Positions 18,892 through 29,089 of a stretch of 64,000 bases of DNA are shown in pieces. A program made the position numbers and the translations under genes. The first letter of the stretch is position 1; each line of letters begins with the position of its first letter. The stretch comes from Pseudoduganella flava. GTDB lineage: Bacteria > Pseudomonadota > Gammaproteobacteria > Burkholderiales > Burkholderiaceae_D. The DNA lies in assembly GCF_007830495.1 (NCBI RefSeq), contig NZ_VLKW01000001.1, positions 682,001 through 746,000 of the forward strand. The letters run 5' to 3'. Under the pieces are notes generated by a model. It searched no databases. It was not told where the DNA came from and was given only the letters and a program-made list of their open reading frames with translations.

Positions 18892-20063
18892 AACCTCAGC
18901 CGCAAGCCGGCACGCGTGACGAGCGCCGTCACAACCAGCATCGCGGCCGTCATCGCGACGGCGTTCACCAGGCCGGCCGCGCCGCCCGCCTGCCAGTACG
19001 GCCACCAGAAGCGGGGCAGGTGCAGCACGGCGGCCAGGTTCTCCCACAGGTCCGGTGCGATATACGCGAACACGGCGTTCGCGCCGGCCGGCAGCACTGC
19101 CGCGGTCCAGCGGCGCACCCGCAGCACGTCCACCATCACAAAGCACAGCAGGAACAGCGCGAGCGCCAGCGCCGCGCACACGAGCGTGTAGGACGCCGTC
19201 GCCTGGATCTTGTTGATGCCGTGGTAGGGCCGCAGCAGCAGGCCGCAGGCGAACTGGAACACGGCAAACCATGCCATGAAACGGATCCGGCCGCGCGCCG
19301 TCACTGGGGTGCCGGGCACGAACAGCGTGCCGACGACGGCACCGGCCATCACGTTCGCGGCCGTGGAGCCCAGCAACTGGGGGATGTTGACGAACCCGCG
19401 CAGCGCGGCCGGCAACCAGTCCAGCGCACCGGCGCTGCCGCCCAGGTACAGTGCGACGAGGCCGCCCAACGCCGCCATCAGTGCGGCCCGCTCGCCGTGC
19501 ACGGCCAGGTAGATCGCCGCGCACAGCAGGTAGCTCCAGCCGATCATGCCGAGGATGCCCCACCACGTGTGCTGCAGCAGCACGCTGTCGAACTCCGCGT
19601 TGACGGTGCCGCGGAACGATGCCAGCAAGGCCACCATCAGTACCGCGCCGAGGTAGAACGGCCAGCCGCGCCGCGCCGCCTGCCGCCACAGCAGGATCAC
19701 GGCGACGTAGAACAGCAGGAAGAACCAGGCGCGCGGCAGCGGCGCCGCGGCTTCGTCGTAGCGGTAGGCGTTGGCCAGCACGACGCCGGCGACCAGCAGG
19801 CCCGCCGTGCGCCACAGCATGCGCAGCACGAGGGGCAAGTCGACCTTGCCGACGGCGCGGTGCAGCGACAGAGGGATGGCCACGCCGACGATGAAGAGGA
19901 ATGCGGGGAAGACGATGTCCGGGAAGGTGAGGCCGTCCGCGTGCGGGCCGGTGTGTTCGAGCCAGTACGGAATGGCCGGCATGCCGGCGATGTAGTTCAC
20001 CCAGATCATCGCGGCGATGACAAGGCCGCGGAAAGCGTCAAGGCTCAGCAGGCGTTCGGTCAT
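18888..20063 (-). CDS. Second DUF5009/NagX-like acyltransferase homologue
   Basis: This 391-residue polytopic membrane protein belongs to the same broad family as the gene at 17462. It has the N-terminal motif LLSLDAFRGLVIAAMIWVNY and FPDIVFPAFLFIVGVAIPLS, then about ten TM helices and the conserved HTWWGILGMIGWSYLL segment. It is on the opposite strand and probably transcribed separately. Having two family members within 2.6 kb suggests distinct substrates or roles. The enzymatic reaction is unproven. Confidence 0.82.
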   Translation of the reverse strand: MTERLLSLDAFRGLVIAAMIWVNYIAGMPAIPYWLEHTGPHADGLTFPDIVFPAFLFIVGVAIPLSLHRAVGKVDLPLVLRMLWRTAGLLVAGVVLANAYRYDEAAAPLPRAWFFLLFYVAVILLWRQAARRGWPFYLGAVLMVALLASFRGTVNAEFDSVLLQHTWWGILGMIGWSYLLCAAIYLAVHGERAALMAALGGLVALYLGGSAGALDWLPAALRGFVNIPQLLGSTAANVMAGAVVGTLFVPGTPVTARGRIRFMAWFAVFQFACGLLLRPYHGINKIQATASYTLVCAALALALFLLCFVMVDVLRVRRWTAAVLPAGANAVFAYIAPDLWENLAAVLHLPRFWWPYWQAGGAAGLVNAVAMTAAMLVVTALVTRAGLRLRF

Positions 20064-20081
20064 GCGGATTTTTCAGACATG

Positions 20082-20116
20082 AAAAAAGCGGGAAGGCCGC
20101 CGGCCGTTCCCGCTTT
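20082..20116 (-). terminator. Intrinsic terminator after the TPR-protein gene
   Basis: Read on the minus strand, the 10-bp stem AAAGCGGGAA/TTCCCGCTTT has a GC-rich inner hairpin and is followed by a run of T residues. It begins 24 bases after the stop of the gene ending at 20140. Confidence 0.8.
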
Positions 20117-20139
20117 CGTGCGCATCACTGCGGACGGTG

Positions 20140-21444
20140 TTACTGCGCGGCCTGCGCCGGGGCGCTGCCGCCGGCCGGACGGTTGATCCACATGATCCAG
20201 TAACGTGCCAGGTCGCCGCGGCCGTCGCTGCCGGTCACGGTTTGCAGCGTCTTGACCGCTTCGTCCTTGCGGCCGGCCAGCGCCAGCGAGTAGCCCAGGC
20301 GCAGCTTCGCGTCTTCCGTGTTCTGCAGGCCGCCCTTGCTGATGCCTTCCTGGATCAGGGTGATGCCCTTGTCGTACTGGCCCAGCGTGACGTACGCGTA
20401 GCCCAGGTTGATCAGGCCCGTGCCGTTCTTCGACTTGCGTGCCGAAGCTTCGCCGCTGCCGATGTTCTTCATGTCGTCGGCGGCCTGCTTGTCGGCCTGC
20501 GCGCGCAGCTTCTTGTGCTCGCCCGCTTTCGTGCCGGTGCCCAGCACGCCGTTCGAGAAGCCGGCGTCCAGCGCCTGCTTCGCTTCGATCGGCTGGCCGG
20601 CCAGCAGCGCCAGTTCGGCCAGTGCCGTGTACTCTTCAGCCGACATCTTCGACACGGCCACCTTTTCCAGCCGCAGCACGTCCAGTGCGAAGCGGTTCGA
20701 GTACGTGGACTTGCCCTGGGTGCGGGAGAGCAGGTCCAGCCAGTAGTCGTCGTTCGGGTAGTAGCGCACCAGGTTTTCCAGCGCCATCAGGTAGGTGGCC
20801 TGGTCCTTCGTCTTCGCGCCCGTGTTGGCGAGCAGTTGCAGCTCTTCCAGCTTCGGCGTGGTGCCGGCCTTCTGCGCCGCTTCCAGGTCCTTCAGCAGCT
20901 CGGTCTTCGCGGTGGCGAAGTCGTTGCTGAAGTAGTAGGCGCGGATGATGTACTGGCGTACCTTGGTGTCGCCCGTCTCCGTCTGGTAGCGGTTGAACCA
21001 GGTGATCGCCTTGGCGTAGTCCTTGTTGTTGTAGTACTGGTTGGCCAGCGCCTGGATGAAGTCGCGCTGTTCGTTCGGCTGCAGCTTGCCCGAATTGATC
21101 ACGGCTTCCAGCGCGGTGGTCATCGTGGCGTTGTCGTTCGTCGCGGAAGCGACGGCGATGCGCATGCGGTTCAGCACGAACTCTTCGTACGGGGTCTTGT
21201 TCGGCAGTGCATCCGCCTGGGCCAGGCGGCTCTTCACTTCGGCGTAGTTCTTGGCGTCCATCAGCGGCTTGATCTGGGCCGGATCGACCAGCTTGAAGAT
21301 CTCAGGACGCACGACGTCCTTGGGTGCCTCGGCCTGGGCAGCGGGCTTGTCTTGAGCGTATGCCGCGCCGGTCAGCGCGGTAGCGGCGTTCAGGCCGATG
21401 GCAGCCAGCAGGAGGCTGATGCGGGCGAGACGGAACTGGGACAT
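20140..21444 (-). CDS. Exported tetratricopeptide-repeat protein
   Basis: This 434-residue periplasmic or surface protein has a signal peptide (MSQFRLARISLLLAAIGLNA...AYAQ). The rest is helical, with TPR-like repeats, for example YNNKDYAKAITWFNRYQTE and LINLGYAYVTLGQYDKGITL. TPR proteins act as assembly scaffolds; no catalytic motif is visible. The ATG at 21444 has AAGGA seven bases upstream, better than a TTG six codons earlier. It lies downstream of the nag operon on the same strand, separated by 113 bases with a small hairpin, and may receive some readthrough. Confidence 0.85.
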   Translation of the reverse strand: MSQFRLARISLLLAAIGLNAATALTGAAYAQDKPAAQAEAPKDVVRPEIFKLVDPAQIKPLMDAKNYAEVKSRLAQADALPNKTPYEEFVLNRMRIAVASATNDNATMTTALEAVINSGKLQPNEQRDFIQALANQYYNNKDYAKAITWFNRYQTETGDTKVRQYIIRAYYFSNDFATAKTELLKDLEAAQKAGTTPKLEELQLLANTGAKTKDQATYLMALENLVRYYPNDDYWLDLLSRTQGKSTYSNRFALDVLRLEKVAVSKMSAEEYTALAELALLAGQPIEAKQALDAGFSNGVLGTGTKAGEHKKLRAQADKQAADDMKNIGSGEASARKSKNGTGLINLGYAYVTLGQYDKGITLIQEGISKGGLQNTEDAKLRLGYSLALAGRKDEAVKTLQTVTGSDGRGDLARYWIMWINRPAGGSAPAQAAQ

Positions 21445-21557
21445 GATGAAAAAATCCTTCAATCAAGGGACAAACGATGATTGTCCCACAAAATTTATGG
21501 GGAGCGGGTTTCAACCTATGCAATTGTACCGTCTAGTCATGTACGACGGCATAGATA

Positions 21558-22576
<1,019 letters not shown>

Positions 22577-22577
<1 letters not shown>

Positions 22578-23890
22578 CAGTGCGCCGCCGCCTGCTGCGG
22601 TTCGGCCGCCGGCGCTTCCTTGTCTTCGGCCACGCGCGAATCCATCGGGATGAATTGCGACAGCACGGCGACGGGGATTGCCGCCAGCAGCACCCACAGG
22701 AAGAAGTGCTGGTAGCCCAGCGCCTTCTGGATATCGCCGCTGAGCCATTTGAACAGCACGAAGCCCAGTTGCATGATGCCGGTCGAGAAGGCGTAGTGCG
22801 CCGTCGTGTAGCGGCCCGGCGCCACCACCTGCATCATGTACAGGATGATGCCGACGAAGCCGAAGCCGTAGCCGAACATCTCCGTCGACAGCGCCGCGCC
22901 GATGATCAACAGGTCGTGCGGGTGCCACGTGGACAGGAACCAGAACACGAGGTTCGGCAGGTTCACCGCGAGGATCAGCGGCAGGATCGCCCGGCGCAGC
23001 CCCAGCCAGGACGTGAAGTAGCCGCCGGCGATCGAGCCGACGATGAAGGCAACCGTGCCGGAGGTGCCGTAGACGATGCCCACCTGGTCCGTCGTCAGCC
23101 CCAGGCCGCCCTGTTCGAGCGAGTCGCGCAGGAACAGCGGGCCGATCGTCTGCACCTGCGCCTCGCCGGCGCGGAACAGGATGATGAACAGGATCGACAC
23201 CCAGATGCCCGGCTTGTTGACGTAATCGATGATCACTTCCTTCAGAGTGCGGGCGATGCCGGCGGCCGTGTGGTCCGCGCCGCCGGCGTTGCGGGCGGGC
23301 GGCAGCGTCCAGCCGTGGTACAGGCCCAGCGAGATCATCGTCGCGGCCAGGATGCCGAAGATGACGGTCCATGCGGTGGTGACGCCGTAGCTCTTTTCCA
23401 GCTGGCCGGCCAGGATCACGAGGCCGCCCAGCGAGATGAAGCGGCCGGCGTTGAAGAACGTGCCCGTCCAGCCGGCATACTGGGCCTGCTGCTTCTTCGA
23501 CAGGCTGGCGATGTACAGGCCGTCGCAGGCGATGTCGTGGGTTGCGGAGCTGATCGCCACGAGCCCCAGCATCGCGACGCTGGCGGCCAGCCAGGAGGGA
23601 AGGTGCAGCGCCAGCGCGACGAGGCCGAGGCAGGCGCCGCCCAGCAGCTGGAACGTGACGACGACGGCCTTCTTGCTGGGCGCCAGTTCCAGGAAGGGGC
23701 TCCACAGCGGCTTGAAGACCCAGGCCGCGCCGATGTAGGCGGTCCAGTGGGCGATGTCCTCGTTCGCCACGCCCAGGCTCTTGAACATCAGCCCGGCGAT
23801 CAGCGCCACCGCGAAATACGGCAGGCCCTGGGCCAGGTACAGCGTGGGCACCCAGAACGGCGGGCTCTTTCCTTGCGTGGCGTTGTCCAT
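22577..23890 (-). CDS. AmpG-like MFS transporter in the GlcNAc operon
   Basis: This 437-residue major-facilitator permease has about 12 TM helices. It opens with [19 protein letters not shown], close to AmpG (muropeptide permease, which imports GlcNAc-anhydroMurNAc). Its place between ABC permease and ATPase genes in a nag operon suggests import of GlcNAc or chito-oligosaccharides, perhaps as a partner or alternative to the ABC system. It begins 19 bases after the permease gene and overlaps the ATPase start by one base. The substrate is inferred. Confidence 0.85.
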
Positions 23891-23909
23891 CGTCTCTCCT
23901 GTTTTTTGA

Positions 23910-24713
23910 TTATTTCACCGCGCCGTCCATGCCGCGCATGAAGTAGCGCTGGGCAAAGAGGAAGGCCGCCAACGTCGGCACGATCGTGATGATCGTGCCG
24001 GCGGCGATCACGCGGGTGCTGCTGCCGAACGTGCCGCGCAGGTACAGCACGCCGACGGACAGCGGAAACTCGTCCGGTTTGCTCATCACGATCGACGGCC
24101 AGATGTATTCGTTCCATGCCTCGACAAACGTGAGGATGCCGACGGTGGCAAGCCAAGGCGCGATCAGCGGCAGCATGATGCGCGTGAAGATCGTCCAGTC
24201 GGAGGCCCCGTCGACGCGCGCGGCATCGATCAGGTCCTGCGGCACTTCCTCGAACGCCTGTTTGAGCAGCAGGATCGCGACGGCCGTGACGACGTTCGGC
24301 AGGATCACGCCCGTGTACGTATCGACCAACGACAGCTTCGTCACGGTGATGAAATTGACGAGGAAGTTCACTTCGGACGGCAGCACGAGCGTGGCGAGGA
24401 TGATGCCGAACACCAGCTTGCGGCCCCTGAAATGCATGCGTGCCAGCGGGTACGCGGCCAGCGAACAGAGGACGAGCTTCCACAGCACCGTGCAGGCGGC
24501 GATGACGACGGAATTCCTGAAGAAGTCCCACAGCGGGATCACGCGCACCACTTCCGCGAAGTTCGCCAGCGACGGTTCCTTCGGCCAGAACGTGGGCGGG
24601 AACGCGAACACATTGCCCTGCGTGGACAGCGCCGTGACGAGCGTCCACCAGAACGGGAACACGCAGAGAAGGGCGATGGCGCCGAGCAGCAGGTAGTGGC
24701 CGAGCTTTTTCAT
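23910..24713 (-). CDS. Carbohydrate ABC transporter permease (MalG type)
   Basis: This 267-residue inner-membrane permease has six TM segments. The EAA loop is EEVPQDLIDAARVDGASDWT...IMLPL at about residues 168-195, matching the CUT1 MalG/UgpE class. It starts 11 bases after the other permease gene. Together with the 24725-25582 gene it forms the translocation pore fed by the lipoprotein encoded upstream. Confidence 0.93.
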   Translation of the reverse strand: MKKLGHYLLLGAIALLCVFPFWWTLVTALSTQGNVFAFPPTFWPKEPSLANFAEVVRVIPLWDFFRNSVVIAACTVLWKLVLCSLAAYPLARMHFRGRKLVFGIILATLVLPSEVNFLVNFITVTKLSLVDTYTGVILPNVVTAVAILLLKQAFEEVPQDLIDAARVDGASDWTIFTRIMLPLIAPWLATVGILTFVEAWNEYIWPSIVMSKPDEFPLSVGVLYLRGTFGSSTRVIAAGTIITIVPTLAAFLFAQRYFMRGMDGAVK

Positions 24714-24724
24714 CGGTGCTGGTC

Positions 24725-25582
24725 TCAACGGCGGGGGCGCAGGTAGCGCAGGCAGGCCAGCGCGATGCCGATGCACAGCAGCGACACGATGAAGCTGGCG
24801 GCCAGCGCGCGCGGCAGCTTCAGGTGCTTCAGGCCCTGGTCGTACGCGTAGTACAGTGCCGTGAACGTGGAATTCATCGGGCCGCCCTGCGTCAGCACGT
24901 CGACCTCCTGGTAAGCCTTCAGCGCCGCCAGCACGGACAGGATCGAGCAGACGGCGATCGTCGGTCGCAGCGCCGGCACGGTGATCTTCCAGAAGCGCTG
25001 CCAGCGGTTGGCGCCGTCGAGGATCGCCGCTTCCTGCATGTCCGCCGGTACGGCCTGCAGCGCCGCCAGGTACATCACCATGTACCAGCCAAGGCCCCGC
25101 CACATCGTGACGAACATGATCGCGAACAGCGCGATGCGCTCGTCCGACAGCCAGCCGACTGGCGCATCGACGAGGCGCAGCACCGTCAACGCGTAATTGA
25201 GGGTGCCCTGTTCGTGGAACATGAAGCCCCACATGATGCCGACGACGGAGACGGTCGTCACCACCGGCACATAGTAGGCCGCGCGGAACAGGCGGATGCC
25301 GGGCAGGCGATTGTTGACAAGCACCGCAAGCGTCAACGCGCCGACCTGCACGGCCGGCACCATCAGCAGGAACAGCACGGAGTTGGCGAGGCCGGTGACG
25401 AACATCTCGTTGTCGAGGATGTAGCGGAAGTTGTCGAGCCCGACCCAGTGCGTCTCGCGAATCAGGCTGTAGTCGGTGAACGCCAGGTACGAGCCATAGC
25501 CGACGGGCCAGAACGAGAACACGGCCAGCAGCACGAGGGCGGGGGCGAGGAATAGCCAAGGGGTGAGCGGGCGGAGCTTCAT
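24725..25582 (-). CDS. Carbohydrate ABC transporter permease (MalF type)
   Basis: This 285-residue CUT1 permease starts with a typical TM1 (PWLFLAPALVLLAVFSFWPV). Its EAA loop is QAVPADMQEAAILDGANRWQ. Its ATG overlaps the stop of the substrate-binding protein gene by four bases (ATGA), so translation is coupled. The last residues (LRYLRPRR) are basic, as expected for a cytoplasmic C-terminus. Confidence 0.93.
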   Translation of the reverse strand: MKLRPLTPWLFLAPALVLLAVFSFWPVGYGSYLAFTDYSLIRETHWVGLDNFRYILDNEMFVTGLANSVLFLLMVPAVQVGALTLAVLVNNRLPGIRLFRAAYYVPVVTTVSVVGIMWGFMFHEQGTLNYALTVLRLVDAPVGWLSDERIALFAIMFVTMWRGLGWYMVMYLAALQAVPADMQEAAILDGANRWQRFWKITVPALRPTIAVCSILSVLAALKAYQEVDVLTQGGPMNSTFTALYYAYDQGLKHLKLPRALAASFIVSLLCIGIALACLRYLRPRR

Positions 25583-26952
25583 TGTTGAAGGGCAGTTAGC
25601 TCATTTTTCAACCCAAGGCCAAAACTTGGGGTCAGACCCGACGGGTCTGACCCCGGCTCTTTGCCGTTGGTTTTTGCGGATGTCTGCGGCGCCTCCGCAG
25701 GGAATTGCTTCGCCAGCTTGCGGTTCCAGATCGCGACAGCGGCGTCCAGCGCTTGCTGGATGTCCTGCCGCCCCGTCACACCCGCCTCGACGGCCTTCAC
25801 CAGCGACCGGCGCAGTTCGTCGTAGTCGGTCACGCCGGCCACGTACATCGTGCGCGAGTACGGCATCGATACGGCGCCCGCCGCGACGGCTTTTTCGGCG
25901 GCGCCGGCGCCCGGCGGTACCGCGAGGAAGAACGGGTCGCGCGACGCTTGGGCGGCGGCGGGGTAGACGCTGGCCTGTTTCGCGAACGCCAGCTGGTTCG
26001 CGTCGTTCGTCAGGAAGCGGGCGAACTTGCCCACCTCGGGCAGCAGCGCCTTCGGCACGCCGGCCGGCACGCCGAAGTGGATCAGCCAGCCACCGTCGGC
26101 GATCTTCGTCGGCCCCAGCGGCGCGGGCGCGACGTCGGTGACGGCATACACATCCTTGGCATCGAGCTCGATGCGCTTCACGGCCGTTGGCGGTGCCAGC
26201 AGCATGCCCAGGCGCCCGCCCTTGTACGCGTCGATCGCGGCGGGGAAGTTATCCTCGGCGAACAGGCTGTCCTTCAGCAGGCCGCCCGCCTTGTACGTAT
26301 CGGCCAGCTTGCGGATCAGCGCCACGTGGGCAGGGGAGTTGAACACGGCGCGGCCATTGCGGATCACGGGCAGGCCCTGCTGCATCATCAGGCCGTCGAT
26401 CTTCGCCAGCGCGGGGCACAGGCCCGCCTTGCCGGTGCGCTGGGCGATCTGCCGCGCGAACGCCAGCTGCTCGTCCAGGCTGCGCGGCGCATGGGGGATG
26501 CCGGCGGCCTTGAAGATGTCCTTGTTGTAGGCGATGACGGCCACGTTGCTGTACAGGGGGAAGCCGTACGTCTTGCCGCCGAACGTCAGGTCGGCCAGCG
26601 CGCTGTCCAGGTAGCGGGGACGGTCGGCGCCCAGCAGCGCGTCGACCGGTTGCAACAGGCCGTCACGGGCGAATTCGTCGGCCCACGGCACGTTCAGGTT
26701 GACGAGCGCCGGCGGCGTGCCGGCGACGATGCGCGTGACGAGCTTCGTCTGGATCACGTCCCACGGGAAATCGATCCACTCGACCCGCACGCCCGGGTTG
26801 GCGGCTTCGTAGCGCCGCACCACGCCGTCGAAATACGGCGTGAACTTCGGCTTCATGCTGAAGGTCCAGAACTCGAGCTTGACTGGCGCCGCCGCCGCGG
26901 CACAGCCGGCCATGACAAAGGCGAGAGCGGGCAGCAGGCGCGCGAGTTTCAT
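25579..26952 (-). CDS. Sugar ABC transporter substrate-binding lipoprotein
   Basis: This 457-residue CUT1 solute-binding protein has a signal peptide with a lipobox-like VMAGC (Cys17), so it is probably anchored in the periplasm. The body has the extracellular solute-binding fold (KLEFWTFSMKPKFTPYFDGV, GVRVEWIDFPWD). The final 28 or so residues are unusual. They include GSDPSGLTP, which is encoded by the palindromic repeat at 25628-25654, so the mature C-terminus seems to have been extended by insertion of that repeat. The gene overlaps the permease by four bases. A chitobiose/GlcNAc ligand is inferred from the operon. Confidence 0.92.
   Translation of the reverse strand: MKLARLLPALAFVMAGCAAAAAPVKLEFWTFSMKPKFTPYFDGVVRRYEAANPGVRVEWIDFPWDVIQTKLVTRIVAGTPPALVNLNVPWADEFARDGLLQPVDALLGADRPRYLDSALADLTFGGKTYGFPLYSNVAVIAYNKDIFKAAGIPHAPRSLDEQLAFARQIAQRTGKAGLCPALAKIDGLMMQQGLPVIRNGRAVFNSPAHVALIRKLADTYKAGGLLKDSLFAEDNFPAAIDAYKGGRLGMLLAPPTAVKRIELDAKDVYAVTDVAPAPLGPTKIADGGWLIHFGVPAGVPKALLPEVGKFARFLTNDANQLAFAKQASVYPAAAQASRDPFFLAVPPGAGAAEKAVAAGAVSMPYSRTMYVAGVTDYDELRRSLVKAVEAGVTGRQDIQQALDAAVAIWNRKLAKQFPAEAPQTSAKTNGKEPGSDPSGLTPSFGLGLKNELTALQQ
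25628..25654. repeat. Palindromic interspersed repeat, family A copy 2, inside a coding region
   Basis: The core is identical to copy 1 (GGGGTCAGACCC-GAC-GGGTCTGACCCC). It is followed by GGCTCTTTGCCGTTGG, the complement of the flank seen at copies 1 and 3. It lies within the 3' end of the substrate-binding protein gene and stays in frame there. Confidence 0.85.
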
Positions 26953-26958
26953 CAGGCG

Positions 26959-27981
26959 TCAGTTGGTCTTCGTGACCTTCGACAGGTGCCGCGGCTTGTC
27001 CGGGTCCAGCCCGCGCGCGGCCGACAGCTGCGCGGCCATCACGTAGAACGCCTGGATCGCGGCGATCGGGTCCAGGTCCGGCGTGCTTGCCACCGGCAGC
27101 GTCAGGTCGCGCTGCGCCACGTCGTCGGGCGCGGCCAGCAGCACGCGCGCGCCGCGGCCACGCATCTCGTCCGCCAGTGCCAAGAGGCCCGCTTGCGTGG
27201 GACCGCGCGTGGCGAAGATCAGCAGCGGATAGCCTTCGTCGATCAGCGCCATCGGGCCGTGCTTGATCTCGGCGCCGGAGAAGGCCTCGGCCTGCAGTGC
27301 CGACGTTTCCTTGAACTTCAGCGACGCTTCCAGCGCGACGGGGAAGCTGATGCCGCGGCCGACGACCATGATGTTGCGGGCCGGTGCCAGCACGTCGATC
27401 GCCTGCGACCAGTCGGCCTGCGTGGCGGTGCGCAGCGCATCGGGCAACGCTTCCAGGCCGGCCTTCAGTTCCGGGTCGTTCTGCCAGTGCGCGACCATCC
27501 GCGCGCCGGCGACGAGCGACGTGATGAAGCTCTTCGTCGCCGCCACGCTCTGCTCCTTGCCGGCGCGCAGCGGCATCGCCCATTCGGCGGCCTGCGCGAG
27601 CGGCGAGTCGATGTCGTTGACGAGAGCCACGGTGGTGGCGCCGCCGTCGCGGAAGTAGCGGATCGGCTCGACCACGTCCGGGCTCTGGCCCGATTGCGAT
27701 ACGGCGATCGTCAGCGTGTCGCGCGTGATCAATGGCGACTTGTGCAGCGTAACGAGCGACATCGGCAGCGATGCGACGACGCGCCCCAGCCGGGCCATGA
27801 TCAGGTAGGCGATGTAGTTCGACGCATGGTCCGAGCTGCCGCGTGCCACGGTCAGCGCGGTGGAGAACGGCGTGCTCGCGAGCTTGCGGCCCAGTTCCGC
27901 GTAGCGGTCGGCGTCGTGCGCCAGCTGCTGCGCCACGCAGTCCGGGGCGGACAGGGCTTCGTTAAGCATCATTGAGGTCAC
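26959..27981 (-). CDS. nagB-II: SIS-domain glucosamine-6-phosphate deaminase (NagB-II type)
   Basis: This enzyme most likely converts GlcN-6-P to fructose-6-P and ammonia. The 340-residue protein has two SIS domains like the isomerase half of GlmS: ARGSSDHASNYIAYLI, ISQSGQSPD-like (AVSQSGQSPDVV), KEQSVAATKSF and LKFKETSALQAEAFSGAEIK. It lacks the glutaminase domain, which is the NagB-II architecture. I keep the GTG at 27981 because GGAG lies six bases upstream; it overlaps the nagA 3' end by 20 bases. ATG codons at 27972 and 27969 are alternatives. It stands in for nagB, which is absent from the window. Confidence 0.9.
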   Translation of the reverse strand: MTSMMLNEALSAPDCVAQQLAHDADRYAELGRKLASTPFSTALTVARGSSDHASNYIAYLIMARLGRVVASLPMSLVTLHKSPLITRDTLTIAVSQSGQSPDVVEPIRYFRDGGATTVALVNDIDSPLAQAAEWAMPLRAGKEQSVAATKSFITSLVAGARMVAHWQNDPELKAGLEALPDALRTATQADWSQAIDVLAPARNIMVVGRGISFPVALEASLKFKETSALQAEAFSGAEIKHGPMALIDEGYPLLIFATRGPTQAGLLALADEMRGRGARVLLAAPDDVAQRDLTLPVASTPDLDPIAAIQAFYVMAAQLSAARGLDPDKPRHLSKVTKTN

Positions 27982-29089
27982 AGCGTTCTCCTTCGATGTA
28001 GACGGCTTTCAGGTTCAGGTCGCGGTCCAGCACGACGAGGTCGGCCCACGCACCGGTGCGCAGGCGGCCGCGGTCGTCCAGGCCCAGGTAATCGGCGGCG
28101 TGCGTGGACACGCGGGCGGATGCATCGGCCAGGTCCAGCCCCAGCCCGACGAGGTTGCGCAGCGCCTGGTCCAGGGTCAGTGTGCTGCCGGCCAGCGTGC
28201 CGTCCGGCAGCCGCACGCCGCCCATGCACTTCTGCACCGTGTGCCGGCCCAGCATGTACTCGCCGTCCGGCATGCCGGTGGCGGACGTGGAATCGGTCAC
28301 GCAGTACAGCCGCGGAATCGCGCGCAGCGCCGCCTTGATGGCGCCGGGATGCACGTGCAGCAGGTCCGGGATCAGCTCCGCGAATTCGGCGTGGGCCAGC
28401 GCGGCGCCGACCATGCCGGGCTCGCGGTGGTGCAGGCCGCTCATCGCGTTGAACAGGTGCGTGAAGCCGGCCGCGCCGTGTTCGAGTGCCGTCACGCCGT
28501 CCTCGTAGGAGCCCAGCGTGTGGCCGATCTGTACGCGCATGCCTTCGTCGGCCAGCGCCCGCACGAGGCTCAGGTGGCCGGCGATTTCCGGCGCCACCGT
28601 GATGACGCGCAGCGGTGCGAGAGCTTCCAGCCGCTGGACTTCGGCGAGCGTGGCGGCGCGCGCGTAGTTCGGCTGCGCCCCCAGCTTGCCGGAATTGATG
28701 TACGGGCCTTCCAGGTGCGCACCCAGCACGCGCGCTTCGTTCTTGCCGCGGTGGCGCACGGCGCCGCCGATCGCGGCCAGCGCCTTGTCGATGTCTTCCG
28801 GCGGCGCCGTCATCGTCGTGGCCAGGATGCTCGTCGTGCCATGGCGCGCATGGACGGCGGCGATCCGGTGCACGGCATCGCCGCCTTCCATCACGTCGCG
28901 GCCCGCGCCGCCGTGCACGTGCAGGTCGATGAAGCCGGGCAGGATGTAGTCCTCGCCGTTGTCCTCGGGCCTGGCGGCGGCGCCGTCGATGGCGGCGATG
29001 CGTTCGTCGAACGCGATGGTGCCGGCGATCCAGCCGGCGGGTGTCAGGATGTTGCCCTGGATTTGATGGGCCTTGCTGGCATCGTTCAT
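27962..29089 (-). CDS. nagA: N-acetylglucosamine-6-phosphate deacetylase
   Basis: NagA removes acetate from GlcNAc-6-P to give GlcN-6-P. The 375-residue amidohydrolase carries the metal and substrate motifs LPGFIDLHVHGG, LGAHLEGPYIN, GHTLGSYEDG, GFTHLFNAMSGLHHREPG and YCVTDSTSATGMPDG. The ATG overlaps the stop of the GntR gene by four bases. The downstream deaminase uses its product directly. Confidence 0.97.
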   Translation of the reverse strand: MNDASKAHQIQGNILTPAGWIAGTIAFDERIAAIDGAAARPEDNGEDYILPGFIDLHVHGGAGRDVMEGGDAVHRIAAVHARHGTTSILATTMTAPPEDIDKALAAIGGAVRHRGKNEARVLGAHLEGPYINSGKLGAQPNYARAATLAEVQRLEALAPLRVITVAPEIAGHLSLVRALADEGMRVQIGHTLGSYEDGVTALEHGAAGFTHLFNAMSGLHHREPGMVGAALAHAEFAELIPDLLHVHPGAIKAALRAIPRLYCVTDSTSATGMPDGEYMLGRHTVQKCMGGVRLPDGTLAGSTLTLDQALRNLVGLGLDLADASARVSTHAADYLGLDDRGRLRTGAWADLVVLDRDLNLKAVYIEGERCDLNDA

